Part shown: one piece after another, positions 16,818-25,662 of the stretch
Layout: each line of letters opens with the position of its first letter
Position numbering within the stretch: the first letter of the stretch is position 1
Assembly (NCBI GenBank): GCA_019636625.1
Contig: JAHBXE010000001.1
Location: 1 to 64,000, forward strand
Reading direction: 5' to 3'
Origin: Phycisphaeraceae bacterium
GTDB taxonomy: Bacteria; Planctomycetota; Phycisphaerae; Phycisphaerales; UBA1924
Length of the DNA: 64,000 bases
Translations under genes and position numbers: made by a program
The notes under the pieces: generated by a model
Database searches by the model: none
Seen by the model: the letters and a program-made list of their open reading frames with translations, nothing else
What the model was told of the DNA's origin: nothing

Positions 16818-17471
16818 ATGCGACTTCGCCGACCGCGCAGTCAAGTCAAGTCACGCCGCGGCTTCACGTTGCTGGAGACCGCGCTGGCCATGATCATCGT
16901 CATGGTGGGCGTGGTGGCGATGGTGGAAGCGCACGGGGCGATGATGCGTGCCAATGCCTGGTCCAGCCAGGAGGCGACGGCAACGTACCTGGCCAACGAG
17001 ATCCGCGAGCGGATGCGTGTGCTCCCGCGGCACGATCCGGTGTCCGGACTTTCGGCCACGGCGGGTCCCGGGCCGGAGGCCAACGAGGTGACGGTCGCGG
17101 ACTTTGACGACATCGACGATTACAACGGCGTGAGCTTCGGCCCGGGCGGCACGTTCGAGGGGCCGATCGATGCCTTCGGGCGGATCATTCCGGATGTGGA
17201 CGTCATGGGTGTTGTTCGAGTGGATCCGCAGACGGGTGAGCCGCTGTCGCTGCAAGGCTGGCGGCAGGAAGTCACGGTGCAGAAGGTGGACCCGTACGAC
17301 TTCTCGACGGTCCGTGCCTGGACGGCGACCGATCCGCCATCGGGCAACTTTGCGGGGCGGGCGGCGGATCACTTCCCGCTTCGTGTAACCGTGTCTGTCT
17401 ACTTCCAGCCTCCGCTCTCGGCGACGGCCGAGAAGGTGACGGAGGTCACATGGATCGTTCCCGTGCGTTGA
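16818..17471 (+). CDS. prepilin-like protein (type IV pilin N-terminus)
   Basis: Protein of 217 residues. ATG 16818 is chosen because CAGGAG lies 8 bases upstream; a longer form from 16737 is possible. The basic leader ends in RRG followed by FTLLETALAMIIVMVGVVAMVE, a class III signal with Glu at +5, so prepilin peptidase should cleave after the Gly and the hydrophobic helix should anchor it. The remainder has no recognised family; it resembles PilV-like minor pilins. It lies in the pilus cluster, 84 bases after pilC. Confidence 0.82.
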   Translation: MRLRRPRSQVKSRRGFTLLETALAMIIVMVGVVAMVEAHGAMMRANAWSSQEATATYLANEIRERMRVLPRHDPVSGLSATAGPGPEANEVTVADFDDIDDYNGVSFGPGGTFEGPIDAFGRIIPDVDVMGVVRVDPQTGEPLSLQGWRQEVTVQKVDPYDFSTVRAWTATDPPSGNFAGRAADHFPLRVTVSVYFQPPLSATAEKVTEVTWIVPVR

Positions 17472-17502
17472 GGTTCTTCCCGGAGGCGTTGGAGTTCCCG
17501 CG

Positions 17503-20457
17503 ATGGTGAAGCCCTCTTCCCGACTTACACGGCTCTTCCGGCTCCGCCGGTGGATGTTCACGACGCGTCGCGGCGTGGTGTCCGTGGTTTCGATGATGTT
17601 CCTGATTCTGTTCGGTTCGCTGGCCGCGGCGATGGCGATCATGAGCAAGGGGAACATCATCACGGCGGCGACGCACCAGCACGTGGTGAGGGCGCAGGGT
17701 GCGGCGGAGACGGGGCTTGCGATCGCGGAGCAGCGGCTGTTCGAGGCGGTGGGGCGGTTTGTGGTGGAGAAGGGCACGGTCGATTCCGGCTTCGGGCGCC
17801 GGTTGTGGGACGGCACGACGTCGGGGTCGGACGGACAGGTCAGCGTGCTTCCGCCGGTGAGCTACCCGAGCGTCAGCTCCGGGGCGAGCGGCATCAAGGA
17901 GGCCGTCGGGCAGATTCACGCGAGGGACACGAACACGGTGGATGTGGGCATCGGCGTGACGTCCGTGACGATCGCCGCCAACTCCGCGGCCGATCCGGAT
18001 GTCTATGCGAACGCGGACTGGGTGCGGACGCCGGGCGTGGCGTTGCACAACGAGATCGACCCGACGCGGCCGACGGGAACGGCGTTCCAGATTGACTACG
18101 CCCTCTTGAAGAACGGGACGTCGATCCGGATCATCGCCACGGGGTACGACTTCGGGTACCAGACGCGGGGGCAGCCGATCACGCGGCGGATCATGCAGGA
18201 CTACCAGCTCGCCAAGCGTGTGAACGCGGCGGTGCTGAGCCCGAGCCGGATCATGATCGGGAAGAACGTGATGGTGGAGGGCGAGCTGGGAGCGACGTTC
18301 ACGGACGTGGACAAGCAGCACGGCGACCCGCTGGTCATGAAGTCCGACTTCTTCGGGCTTGAGGCGGGGCTTGATGCGGAGCTCACGAAACTGTTCAATG
18401 CGCTGTCCACGTACGACGCCAATAAGGACAACCGGCTCCGCATCGGTCACCCGATCGAGGGCGCGAACCTTCCGGACTACTCGAACCTGGGCTATCCCGG
18501 GACGCAGTGCGATGTGACGGAGGACGGCTACCTCGACGAGTTCGATGTGTTCATCATGTACTACGACGGTCGCAACGGCGGGGCACGGGACGGGCGCGTT
18601 GTGCTCGGGGGCGCCCTGGCGGCGGGAACGCCGGCGAACGGCATGACCGCGGAGTTTGTGCTTTCCGGCGGGGCGCCGGTGGATGACCAGCTCGCCCTGC
18701 TGATCGACTCGAGCAATCCGGACCGCAACAAGAACGGGGTGTACAGCTTCACCGATGCCAACTTCAACGGGAGGTACGACCCGGGTGAAGTGCTGCATGA
18801 CATGGAGCAGGTCACCGCGTCGGAGGTTCCGGCGAACCTGCAGAGCTACATCGTGACGATGGGCGGCGACACGTATGTGTACCGCGACCAGGTTCTTGGA
18901 TTCCGCGATGGTTTCATCGACAAGCGGGACCAGTACGCGAAGGTGCGAGGCCGGCTGGTGTTCCGCACGACGGAGAGCGCGTGGATCGCCGGCCAGGGCA
19001 ACTACATGAACAGGCTGGTTGGGCCGATCGCACCCAAGCCGAGCCAGTCTCCGATTTCGTTCAACGCCGCGACCAGCACGCTGCCCGACCTGACGGCCGC
19101 GAGCTTTACCAACTCGGAGACGGCGTTGAAAGCGGCGGCGACGGGGGATGGCAAGACGTTCGAGGAGCAGGTGGCGCAGAACCTGGGCGTGTCGGTGACG
19201 CAGCTGGCGACGTGGACGCCGGCCATGAACTCGAGCGATCCCTCGGCGGCGAAGTACAACCCGCTGCTGCCGGACGCGGACAACGACGGGCTGCCGGACA
19301 ACTGGCAGACGGCGCACTTTGAGAAGATGCCCTTCAATGCGCCGACGTACACGGACTGGTACTACCGGCCGGTGTACGAGAACATGACGTTCCGGAACGT
19401 GCGGGTTCCAGCCGGGAACAACGGGCTGTTCAAGAACTGCACGTTCGTCGGGGTGACGTACGTTCGGTCGGAGTCGGGGAACAGCCACATCAACTGGACG
19501 ATCTACGGCAAGCTCAAGCTCGGCTCGGGCGGGCGGCCGGTGCTGGACCCGCCGCGGTATGTGTACACGGGAACGAGCTTCCCCTCGATGCTGGCCTCGA
19601 ACGATCGGCCGGTGCTGATGGCGACGACGCCGCTGGACAAGGCGGACATCCCGGACAACCAGATCCCCTACACCCAGGGCTACAACAATCTGCCCGATCC
19701 GCTCATCATCAACGGCCTGCGGTGCATCGACACGAAGAAGCTTTCGAACAACATCCGGTTCCACAGTTGCCTGTTCGTGGGGTCCATCGTGAGCGATGCG
19801 CCGCAGCGGTACACGCACGCGCGGAACAAGATGCAGTTCACCGGGGCGACGCGCTTCACGAACAAGCACCCGCAGCAGCCGGGGGATCCGCTGCTGAACC
19901 CGAACTCCGGCGACATGCCGGAGATCCTGAAGAGCTCGATGATGCTGCCGAACTACTCGGTGGACATCGGGCAGTTCAACTCGCCGCCGACGCAGGATGT
20001 GCAGCTGCGGGGGGCGGTGATCGCGGGCGTGCTGGACATCCGCGGCAACGCCTCGATCGATGGGGCGCTTCTCCTCACGTTCCGTCCGCAGCTCGGTGAG
20101 ATCCCGCTGCGTGATGCGATGGGGAACCCGGTTGGCAATCCCTCGCTCTTCAATGCCTCGCTCGGGTACTTCGGGCCGGAGGATGGCGATGATGAATCGC
20201 TGGATCCCCGCACGTTGCCGGTTGTGAACGGCGTGCGGATTGTCGGCTGGGACCTGGACGGGGACGGGCTGCCGGACCTGCCGCCGGATCAGACGCCGTC
20301 GGCGGCGCAGATTGCCGCGGGCGCAGTGACGGTGCCGTTCCATGGCTACGGCGCGATCAGCCTGCGGTTTGATCCCAACATGGCGCTGCCGGACGGCATC
20401 ATGCTGCCGATGCAGATCGATGCGAAGCGGGGCACGTACCGGGAGGCCTCCAAGTGA
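17503..20457 (+). CDS. large PilX-like membrane-anchored protein
   Basis: Protein of 984 residues. A single N-terminal membrane helix lies at about 24-47 (VVSVVSMMFLILFG) after a basic stretch but without the canonical G-F-T-L-x-E cleavage site, as in PilX/GspK-type minor pilins. The AAETGLAIAE helix after it is typical for those proteins. The large outer part has two calcium-loop-like segments, NKNGVYSFTDANFNGRYDPGE and DADNDGLPDNW (the latter a thrombospondin type 3 style repeat), and near the end DLDGDGLPDLPPD. Likely sits at or in the pilus/pseudopilus tip; that is inference. Its GTGA stop overlaps the start of the next gene. Confidence 0.7.
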   Translation: MVKPSSRLTRLFRLRRWMFTTRRGVVSVVSMMFLILFGSLAAAMAIMSKGNIITAATHQHVVRAQGAAETGLAIAEQRLFEAVGRFVVEKGTVDSGFGRRLWDGTTSGSDGQVSVLPPVSYPSVSSGASGIKEAVGQIHARDTNTVDVGIGVTSVTIAANSAADPDVYANADWVRTPGVALHNEIDPTRPTGTAFQIDYALLKNGTSIRIIATGYDFGYQTRGQPITRRIMQDYQLAKRVNAAVLSPSRIMIGKNVMVEGELGATFTDVDKQHGDPLVMKSDFFGLEAGLDAELTKLFNALSTYDANKDNRLRIGHPIEGANLPDYSNLGYPGTQCDVTEDGYLDEFDVFIMYYDGRNGGARDGRVVLGGALAAGTPANGMTAEFVLSGGAPVDDQLALLIDSSNPDRNKNGVYSFTDANFNGRYDPGEVLHDMEQVTASEVPANLQSYIVTMGGDTYVYRDQVLGFRDGFIDKRDQYAKVRGRLVFRTTESAWIAGQGNYMNRLVGPIAPKPSQSPISFNAATSTLPDLTAASFTNSETALKAAATGDGKTFEEQVAQNLGVSVTQLATWTPAMNSSDPSAAKYNPLLPDADNDGLPDNWQTAHFEKMPFNAPTYTDWYYRPVYENMTFRNVRVPAGNNGLFKNCTFVGVTYVRSESGNSHINWTIYGKLKLGSGGRPVLDPPRYVYTGTSFPSMLASNDRPVLMATTPLDKADIPDNQIPYTQGYNNLPDPLIINGLRCIDTKKLSNNIRFHSCLFVGSIVSDAPQRYTHARNKMQFTGATRFTNKHPQQPGDPLLNPNSGDMPEILKSSMMLPNYSVDIGQFNSPPTQDVQLRGAVIAGVLDIRGNASIDGALLLTFRPQLGEIPLRDAMGNPVGNPSLFNASLGYFGPEDGDDESLDPRTLPVVNGVRIVGWDLDGDGLPDLPPDQTPSAAQIAAGAVTVPFHGYGAISLRFDPNMALPDGIMLPMQIDAKRGTYREASK

Positions 20458-21083
20458 TCCACCGTGATGTGCGTGCAACGCGGGCGACGCTCCGGCGCGG
20501 CTTCAGCGTGGTCGAACTGCTCATCGCGCTGATGATCAGTTCGCTGCTGCTGACGGCCTGCCTCGTGGCGCTGGATCGTTCGTTCAAGAGCTACGAGCAG
20601 ACGACGGAGTCCGCCTCGACGCACGTCGTCTCGCGGCTGGTCATGCACCGCATGCTGGGGATGATCCGTCAGGGGGAAGAGTTCGGGCCGTACCCCCTGG
20701 GGGTGCTGCATCCCACGATCATTGATTCCGATTACGTCGAGTTCGTGTCGTTCCAGGATGATGGCACAGGCGAGCGTCAGGTCACCCGGCTTTCAAAGGT
20801 GGCCGACCCGTCGCTGCCGGGGATGTTTGTCCTGAACTATCAGCGGCAGGACTTCGTCAACGGGACGCTCCAGGCGCAGTTCAACCACCCGCTGGTGCGG
20901 AACGTGCGAGATGTGAAGTTCTCGCTGGAGTATGACATCGGGCCGCGCCTTCGCCAGGCGACTATCGACATGACCATTCAGCCCGACGACGCCGGGAACG
21001 ATCCGACTCACATCAACGGCGGGATGAACGGCGATGTGCTGCGCCTTATCGCGAGCACGACGCCCCGGCGCCTGGACGAGTAA
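20454..21083 (+). CDS. prepilin-like protein, PilW type
   Basis: Protein of 209 residues starting at GTG 20454, which overlaps the previous stop by four bases (GTGA). The leader ends in RRG and is followed by FSVVELLIALMISSLLLTACLVAL, a classic prepilin cleavage and anchor helix with Glu at +5. The rest is a beta-rich pilin-like globular part, with no cysteine pair seen. Together with the two preceding genes it forms a minor-pilin set (PilV-, PilX-, PilW-like order), common behind pilC. It converges on nnrD. Confidence 0.8.
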   Translation: MIHRDVRATRATLRRGFSVVELLIALMISSLLLTACLVALDRSFKSYEQTTESASTHVVSRLVMHRMLGMIRQGEEFGPYPLGVLHPTIIDSDYVEFVSFQDDGTGERQVTRLSKVADPSLPGMFVLNYQRQDFVNGTLQAQFNHPLVRNVRDVKFSLEYDIGPRLRQATIDMTIQPDDAGNDPTHINGGMNGDVLRLIASTTPRRLDE

Positions 21084-21097
21084 ACCTTCGTCCTTGG

Positions 21098-22048
21098 TCA
21101 GCGGTCCTGAGCCCACAAGACTTCTGGAAGCAGATCCGCTAGTTCCATGGCAAGCATGCCGGCGCCGGCCCGGTGGCGCTGCGCCCAGAGCTCCGCGGCC
21201 AGACCATGGGCGTGCACGGCGATCCGCGTAGCGTCGTACAGGTCGAGGGGCTTGGTGGGGGCGCGGCGTGAACCGAGGCTGACGAACTGGGCGGAGAGTC
21301 CCGCCACGAGACCTGCGAGGACATCGCCGGTTCCCGCCGTGGCCAGAACCGATCCGCCGCTGGTGTTGATCCAGGTCCGCTGGCCGTCGCTGACGACCGT
21401 TCCAGCGCCTTTGAGCGCGACGATGCACCCCAGGCGCTGGGCCAAGAGCTCGGCGGCACGCGGACGGTCTTTCGTCTCGGTCGGATCGGCGCGGATGTTC
21501 AGTCTGTCCGCCAATCGCCGGTATTCGCCAGGGTGAGGGGTGAGCACGGCCGCGGCTTTGAAGTCGCGCCAAAGCTCGGGTACCTCCGCCAAGGCATTGA
21601 TGGCATCCGCATCGACGACAACCGGGCACTCTTCCTGTTGCACGCAACGGAGAGCGACCGCCCGCACGCTCTGCCCACCTCCCATGCCGGGTCCGACGAC
21701 GATGGCTTGTGCCGCGGCGAACTGCTCATCCATGACGGCCGCCGCCTCGCTGGCGATCATTTCACCGGTGGGATCAACGGCTACGGGGACGCCGGTGGCG
21801 GATGGGCAGAGGGTTATGGCCGCGGCGGCGATGGGAGCGGGTACAACCATCTTGGCCAAACCGCAGCCGCAGCGGAGGGCCGCGGTGGCAGCGAGGGCAG
21901 GGGCGCCGATCATGAGTCGGCCCGAGGCCCCGTCGGCGCTTGAGCCCGCGCAGCCGCCGACGATGACGACCGTGCCGAAGGTTCCCTTGTGGCCGCGCGG
22001 GTCGCGGGGGGGCAGGGGAGGAAGGGGGCTGGAGTCGGCGGCACTCAC
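21098..22048 (-). CDS. nnrD: ADP/ATP-dependent NAD(P)H-hydrate dehydratase
   Basis: Protein of 316 residues of the carbohydrate-kinase-like NnrD family, which repairs hydrated NAD(P)H. Visible motifs: HKGTFGTVVIVGG near 20-32, GPGMGGG, VVDADAINAL, LTPHPGEYRRL, ALKGAGTVV and the ATP-site NTSGGSVLATAGTGDVLAGL (split in the family as N-x-S-G-N and GTGD). The epimerase half (NnrE) often fused to it is missing here. Start is GTG 22048 in a GTGA overlap with the transglutaminase-like gene, so the two are probably coupled. The N-terminal PLPPLPPRDPRG is encoded by another G-rich tract. Confidence 0.92.
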   Translation of the reverse strand: MSAADSSPLPPLPPRDPRGHKGTFGTVVIVGGCAGSSADGASGRLMIGAPALAATAALRCGCGLAKMVVPAPIAAAAITLCPSATGVPVAVDPTGEMIASEAAAVMDEQFAAAQAIVVGPGMGGGQSVRAVALRCVQQEECPVVVDADAINALAEVPELWRDFKAAAVLTPHPGEYRRLADRLNIRADPTETKDRPRAAELLAQRLGCIVALKGAGTVVSDGQRTWINTSGGSVLATAGTGDVLAGLVAGLSAQFVSLGSRRAPTKPLDLYDATRIAVHAHGLAAELWAQRHRAGAGMLAMELADLLPEVLWAQDR

Positions 22049-23559
22049 TCGGCGCTCTCAACGCTGATCTTCAGGCGACCCATGACGAGGACGATGGAGG
22101 CAAGGGACTCCTGCGTGTCATCCTCGCCGAGCGAGGCGGTGGCGAGGGCGATGTGCGTGGCGTCATAGGGGATGTTCGGCGGGAGGGTCGCATCGAGATC
22201 GACCCACGTGGGCTTGCCGTCGACGTCCAGAAGGGCCTGTGTCCACATGTGGTACGCGAAGATGTCCTTGCCGCCGGCGAACTGGTCCGCGTAGACGACA
22301 CCGGCGACGACGCGACTCGGGATCGCGTTCGCGCGGAGCAGCGCGGCCGTGAGCACGCCGTGCTCGGAGCAGTCGCCCTGTCTCGTGCGGGCGACTTCCG
22401 AGGCGGAGGCGAAGCCGACGTCGAGGTCCTTCTTGTGGATGTGGCGATAGACGAAAGCCCGGATCGCCTCGGCGCGTGCCGCGGGATTGTCCGCGGCCTT
22501 CTCGATCGCCTTGGTGAGCAAGTTTCGGATCTCGGGGTCGTTGCAGTTGACGTTGATGGGACAGGCGAGGAAGAGAGGATTGGTGGCGTCGCCTTCGGGG
22601 GCGGGGGAGAGTGATCGGGTATCGACGACGACGCGGACGGAGGACGCGTCGACGGGCGACACTCGCTGCGATCCTGTTGCGGGGATCGCGGGGACCTCAC
22701 CCTCCGCGACGTGAAGCAGGTACGTTGCCTTCTTGGTCTTCCGCGGGTTGGCGATGGGCTTGTCGGGCGTGATGAACGTCTCCACCATGATCTCGGGCGC
22801 GGCGAACTCGGCCTTGGCTTCCTCCTCGTTCACGATGCGCATCACCATCTTCATCATGCCCATGCTGGTGTCGGTGGCGAGCGGCAAACCGGCCTCGTCG
22901 ACCACCTCCGTCGCCTTGGTGGAAGGCGAAGCGCTCGATGTTGTCGTCCACTTCGTGGCCTTGACCTTCTTCCCGGCGACCTCGTAGTCGGTGTCGGTCC
23001 GGCCCGAGCGTTCCACGGTCGTCGGCTTGAGCGCGGACATCGGATCCATTCCTGCCAGCGCGGACATCGTGCGCACTGTGATGGAGTCGGCGCCCGCGTG
23101 CATGCGCTGTTTGACGAACTCGGATGCGGCGGCGGGCGTCAGCCATGTTCCATCCGGGAGCGGGCGTGTGCTCCGTTCGGTCCGCCCCGATTGCGTCACG
23201 ATGACTTCGATCTCGTTCTCGCCGAAAGTGGCTTGAAGGGAGGTCGGCTGGCGCCCGAACTTGAGCATGCTGCTCATGGACACGGGCTTGCCCGACTTGG
23301 TCTCGACGAACGAGCCGGAGACGGAAATCTTCGCGCCCGCCTGGTCGCGGTTGAACGCGAACTCCATGCGGCTTGAAGTGGTGATGAGGTCGCCGACGGT
23401 GGACTGCTTCTGGTGCATCCAGCCCACGCGGTTGCCCCCGAGCTCGACGGCGTACCACCGCTCGTAGTCGTCGATAGAGGCCAGCCCCGAGCGCGACAAC
23501 GCGAGCACGGCCACGAGGATTGAGGTGAGCCAGAGCGGGAACCGTGTGCTGTCCTTCAT
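22045..23559 (-). CDS. secreted transglutaminase-like domain protein
   Basis: Protein of 504 residues. A signal peptide covers about 1-27 (SILVAVLALSRSGLAS). The C-terminal third is a transglutaminase-like (papain-fold) domain: catalytic Cys in QGDCSEHGVL, His in FAYHMWTQALL and Asp in TWVDLDATLP, all intact. The preceding 300 residues, rich in beta strands and beginning ERWYAVELGGNRVGWMH, are a domain frequently found before such transglutaminases in planctomycetes. The substrate is unknown; family members cross-link or cleave proteins. ATG 23559 has GGAGATC upstream; an earlier in-frame ATG at 23661 would spoil the signal peptide. Confidence 0.85.
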   Translation of the reverse strand: MKDSTRFPLWLTSILVAVLALSRSGLASIDDYERWYAVELGGNRVGWMHQKQSTVGDLITTSSRMEFAFNRDQAGAKISVSGSFVETKSGKPVSMSSMLKFGRQPTSLQATFGENEIEVIVTQSGRTERSTRPLPDGTWLTPAAASEFVKQRMHAGADSITVRTMSALAGMDPMSALKPTTVERSGRTDTDYEVAGKKVKATKWTTTSSASPSTKATEVVDEAGLPLATDTSMGMMKMVMRIVNEEEAKAEFAAPEIMVETFITPDKPIANPRKTKKATYLLHVAEGEVPAIPATGSQRVSPVDASSVRVVVDTRSLSPAPEGDATNPLFLACPINVNCNDPEIRNLLTKAIEKAADNPAARAEAIRAFVYRHIHKKDLDVGFASASEVARTRQGDCSEHGVLTAALLRANAIPSRVVAGVVYADQFAGGKDIFAYHMWTQALLDVDGKPTWVDLDATLPPNIPYDATHIALATASLGEDDTQESLASIVLVMGRLKISVESAE

Positions 23560-23717
23560 GGGGATCTCCGGGGTTCGAGGATTGTAGAAGCGGGCGGGAA
23601 GGGGCAGTCGGCTTGGGCGGGTGAGCCACTGCTTCCACTCGAGACCATTCCACCGCGCCACACGTGTGCCGGCATCGCCGCGGGGCTTCTGGTGAAGCGC
23701 CTCGCTATCCTCCCCTT

Positions 23718-24518
23718 GTGATCGACACCCACTGCCATCTCACCTTTCCCGACTTTCGGGATTCCGTTGCCGAAACGCTCTCGGAGGCGGCGAGGCATGG
23801 GGTGACCGGCTGCATCACGATTTCGACGACGACCTCGGATTGCCTGGACGCCCTGACGATCGCCCAGCGATACCCGAATGTCTGGTGCACCGCTGGCGTT
23901 CATCCGCTGTATTCCGATCAGGGGCTTCACCGCTGGGATAACCTGCTGTCGGTCGCCCGGTCGTCCCGGTGTGTCGCGTGGGGTGAACTCGGGCTTGACA
24001 ACCACTACGAGACGCCGCACCGGGATGTGCAGGACAGGGTCCTGGCCGAGCAGCTTGCCTTCATTGAGACGGCGCACGCTTCGGACCGTGTCAACTTGCC
24101 CATCGTGATTCACTGCCGCGAGGCGTTTGCGGACCTGTTGCCGGTTCTCCGGCGTACACGGCTCGATCCGACAAGGTTTGTGTTTCACTGCTTCACCGGC
24201 ACTCCGGATGAGGCGAGGCGTGTGCTCGACTTCGGGGCGATGATTTCGTTCACCGGCGCGGTCACGTACAGGAACGCCGCGGACGTGCAGGGCGCGGCGA
24301 AGCTGACGCCGGTGGACCGGATGATGGTCGAGACGGATGCCCCGTTTCTATCGCCCGATCCGCATCGCGGGAAACGGCCGTGCAAACCGTGGATGGCGTC
24401 TGTGACGGCACGGTACCTGGCCGACCTTAAGGGCATGGGGTGGGAGGAGTTCCACGCCCGGATCAACGACAACACGCAACGGTTCTTCGGGATAGATGCA
24501 TCGGCCTCGGGTGCCTGA
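23718..24518 (+). CDS. tatD: TatD-family metal-dependent hydrolase/DNase
   Basis: Protein of 266 residues starting at GTG 23718, directly before IDTHCHLTF. Metal ligands of the TatD amidohydrolase barrel are present: H and H in DTHCHL, Glu in GELGLDNH, His in VIHCRE, His in FHCFTG and Asp in ETDAPFLSPDPHRGK. Family members are Mg-dependent 3'-5' exonucleases or deoxyribonucleases acting in DNA repair and turnover. It lies 158 bases from the divergent transglutaminase gene and 48 bases before lgt. Confidence 0.92.
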   Translation: MIDTHCHLTFPDFRDSVAETLSEAARHGVTGCITISTTTSDCLDALTIAQRYPNVWCTAGVHPLYSDQGLHRWDNLLSVARSSRCVAWGELGLDNHYETPHRDVQDRVLAEQLAFIETAHASDRVNLPIVIHCREAFADLLPVLRRTRLDPTRFVFHCFTGTPDEARRVLDFGAMISFTGAVTYRNAADVQGAAKLTPVDRMMVETDAPFLSPDPHRGKRPCKPWMASVTARYLADLKGMGWEEFHARINDNTQRFFGIDASASGA

Positions 24519-24566
24519 CGCCGGTCGGGTCGGCAGACGGCGCGTGCGGCCCGCTACACTCGCTCC

Positions 24567-25646
24567 ATGACGCTCGCGGCCTGGTTCCACACGCTCAGCC
24601 CCTACATCTACAAGAACGACTTCTTGCCGGTTCGGTGGTACGGCGTGGCGTACGCGCTGGGCTTCATGGTCGGCTGGATGCTGCTGAAGTTTCTGGCCCG
24701 GCGGCGGGCGAGCCTGATCCCGCTTGAACGAGTCGGGGATGCCATCCTCATTGCTGTCGTGGGGGTCGTGGTGGGGGGGAGGCTCGGGTATGTGATCTTC
24801 TACGAGCCTTCATTGTTGACGGACTTTGACTGGTCGCGCCCGCCGTGGTGGGGGTTGCTGGCGATCAACCGGGGCGGGATGGCCAGTCACGGGGGCATGA
24901 TCGGCGTCATCATCGCCGCGTTCTTCATTGCACGCGGGTTCCGGACGACCACGGGCGAGCGGCTGGGGAAGGCGCCGGTGCTTCACGTGCTGGACATGAT
25001 GGCGCTGATCGCGCCCCTTGGACTTGGACTTGGACGGATCGCGAACTTCATCAACGGGGAGCTTCTGGGGAAAATCGTGGCGATGCCGGGCAAGCCCGCG
25101 CCGTGGTGGGCGGTGAAGTTTCCGCAGGAGATCGAGACGGAGTTCATGCCCAAGGGGCACAGGCCCGTGCTCGATCCCGACCAGACGATGGCGTTGCATC
25201 AGCTTGTGCAGCCGTACACGCTCCCAGATCACTCGTTTCTTGATGCCTACGGGCGCGTGCTGAATCGCATCTGGGCCGGGGATTCGGCGCTGGCCCGCTC
25301 GCTGGAACCGCTGATTTCCGCGCGTCACCCCTCGCAGTTGTACCAGGCGTTCACGGACGGCGTGGTGCTGTTCGTGGTGCTGTGGTGGATCGCGGCTCGG
25401 CCGCGGCGGCCCGGGGTTATCGGTTGCTGGTTCCTGATCGTGTACGGGGCGATGCGGATCGCGACGGAGTTCTTCCGGTTACCGGACGCGCAGCTGGAGA
25501 ACAAGGTGATCGCCGGGCTCTCGCGCGGGCAGTGGCTGAGCGTGGGGATGATTGTCGCGGGGGTGGTGGCGTTGCCGATGATCATGTCCCGGGCGGTGCC
25601 GAAACTGGGTGGGTGGGGGCGCCGGGAGGGATCGGTGGCGGGATGA
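24567..25646 (+). CDS. lgt: prolipoprotein diacylglyceryl transferase
   Basis: Protein of 359 residues, an inner-membrane enzyme that transfers diacylglycerol to the lipobox cysteine of prolipoproteins. Signatures: VRWYGVAYALGF at the first helix, RGGMASHGGMIGV (the H-G-G-x-x-G motif), PLGLGLGRIANFINGEL (the Lgt signature with its essential Arg), and HPSQLYQ. Multiple hydrophobic segments match a seven-helix topology. Somewhat longer than typical (about 270-300) because of extra sequence between GEL and HPSQLY around residues 175-245. Many proteins in this window carry lipoboxes that would be its substrates. Confidence 0.95.
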   Translation: MTLAAWFHTLSPYIYKNDFLPVRWYGVAYALGFMVGWMLLKFLARRRASLIPLERVGDAILIAVVGVVVGGRLGYVIFYEPSLLTDFDWSRPPWWGLLAINRGGMASHGGMIGVIIAAFFIARGFRTTTGERLGKAPVLHVLDMMALIAPLGLGLGRIANFINGELLGKIVAMPGKPAPWWAVKFPQEIETEFMPKGHRPVLDPDQTMALHQLVQPYTLPDHSFLDAYGRVLNRIWAGDSALARSLEPLISARHPSQLYQAFTDGVVLFVVLWWIAARPRRPGVIGCWFLIVYGAMRIATEFFRLPDAQLENKVIAGLSRGQWLSVGMIVAGVVALPMIMSRAVPKLGGWGRREGSVAG

Positions 25647-25662
25647 CGGCAGGGAAGCAGGC

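Noticed and set aside
17446..20478. A 1010-codon open frame on the minus strand
   Set aside because: It lies exactly opposite the PilX-like gene and has an Arg/His/Pro-rich composition typical of the complement of high-GC coding DNA. No start signal or domain is seen.
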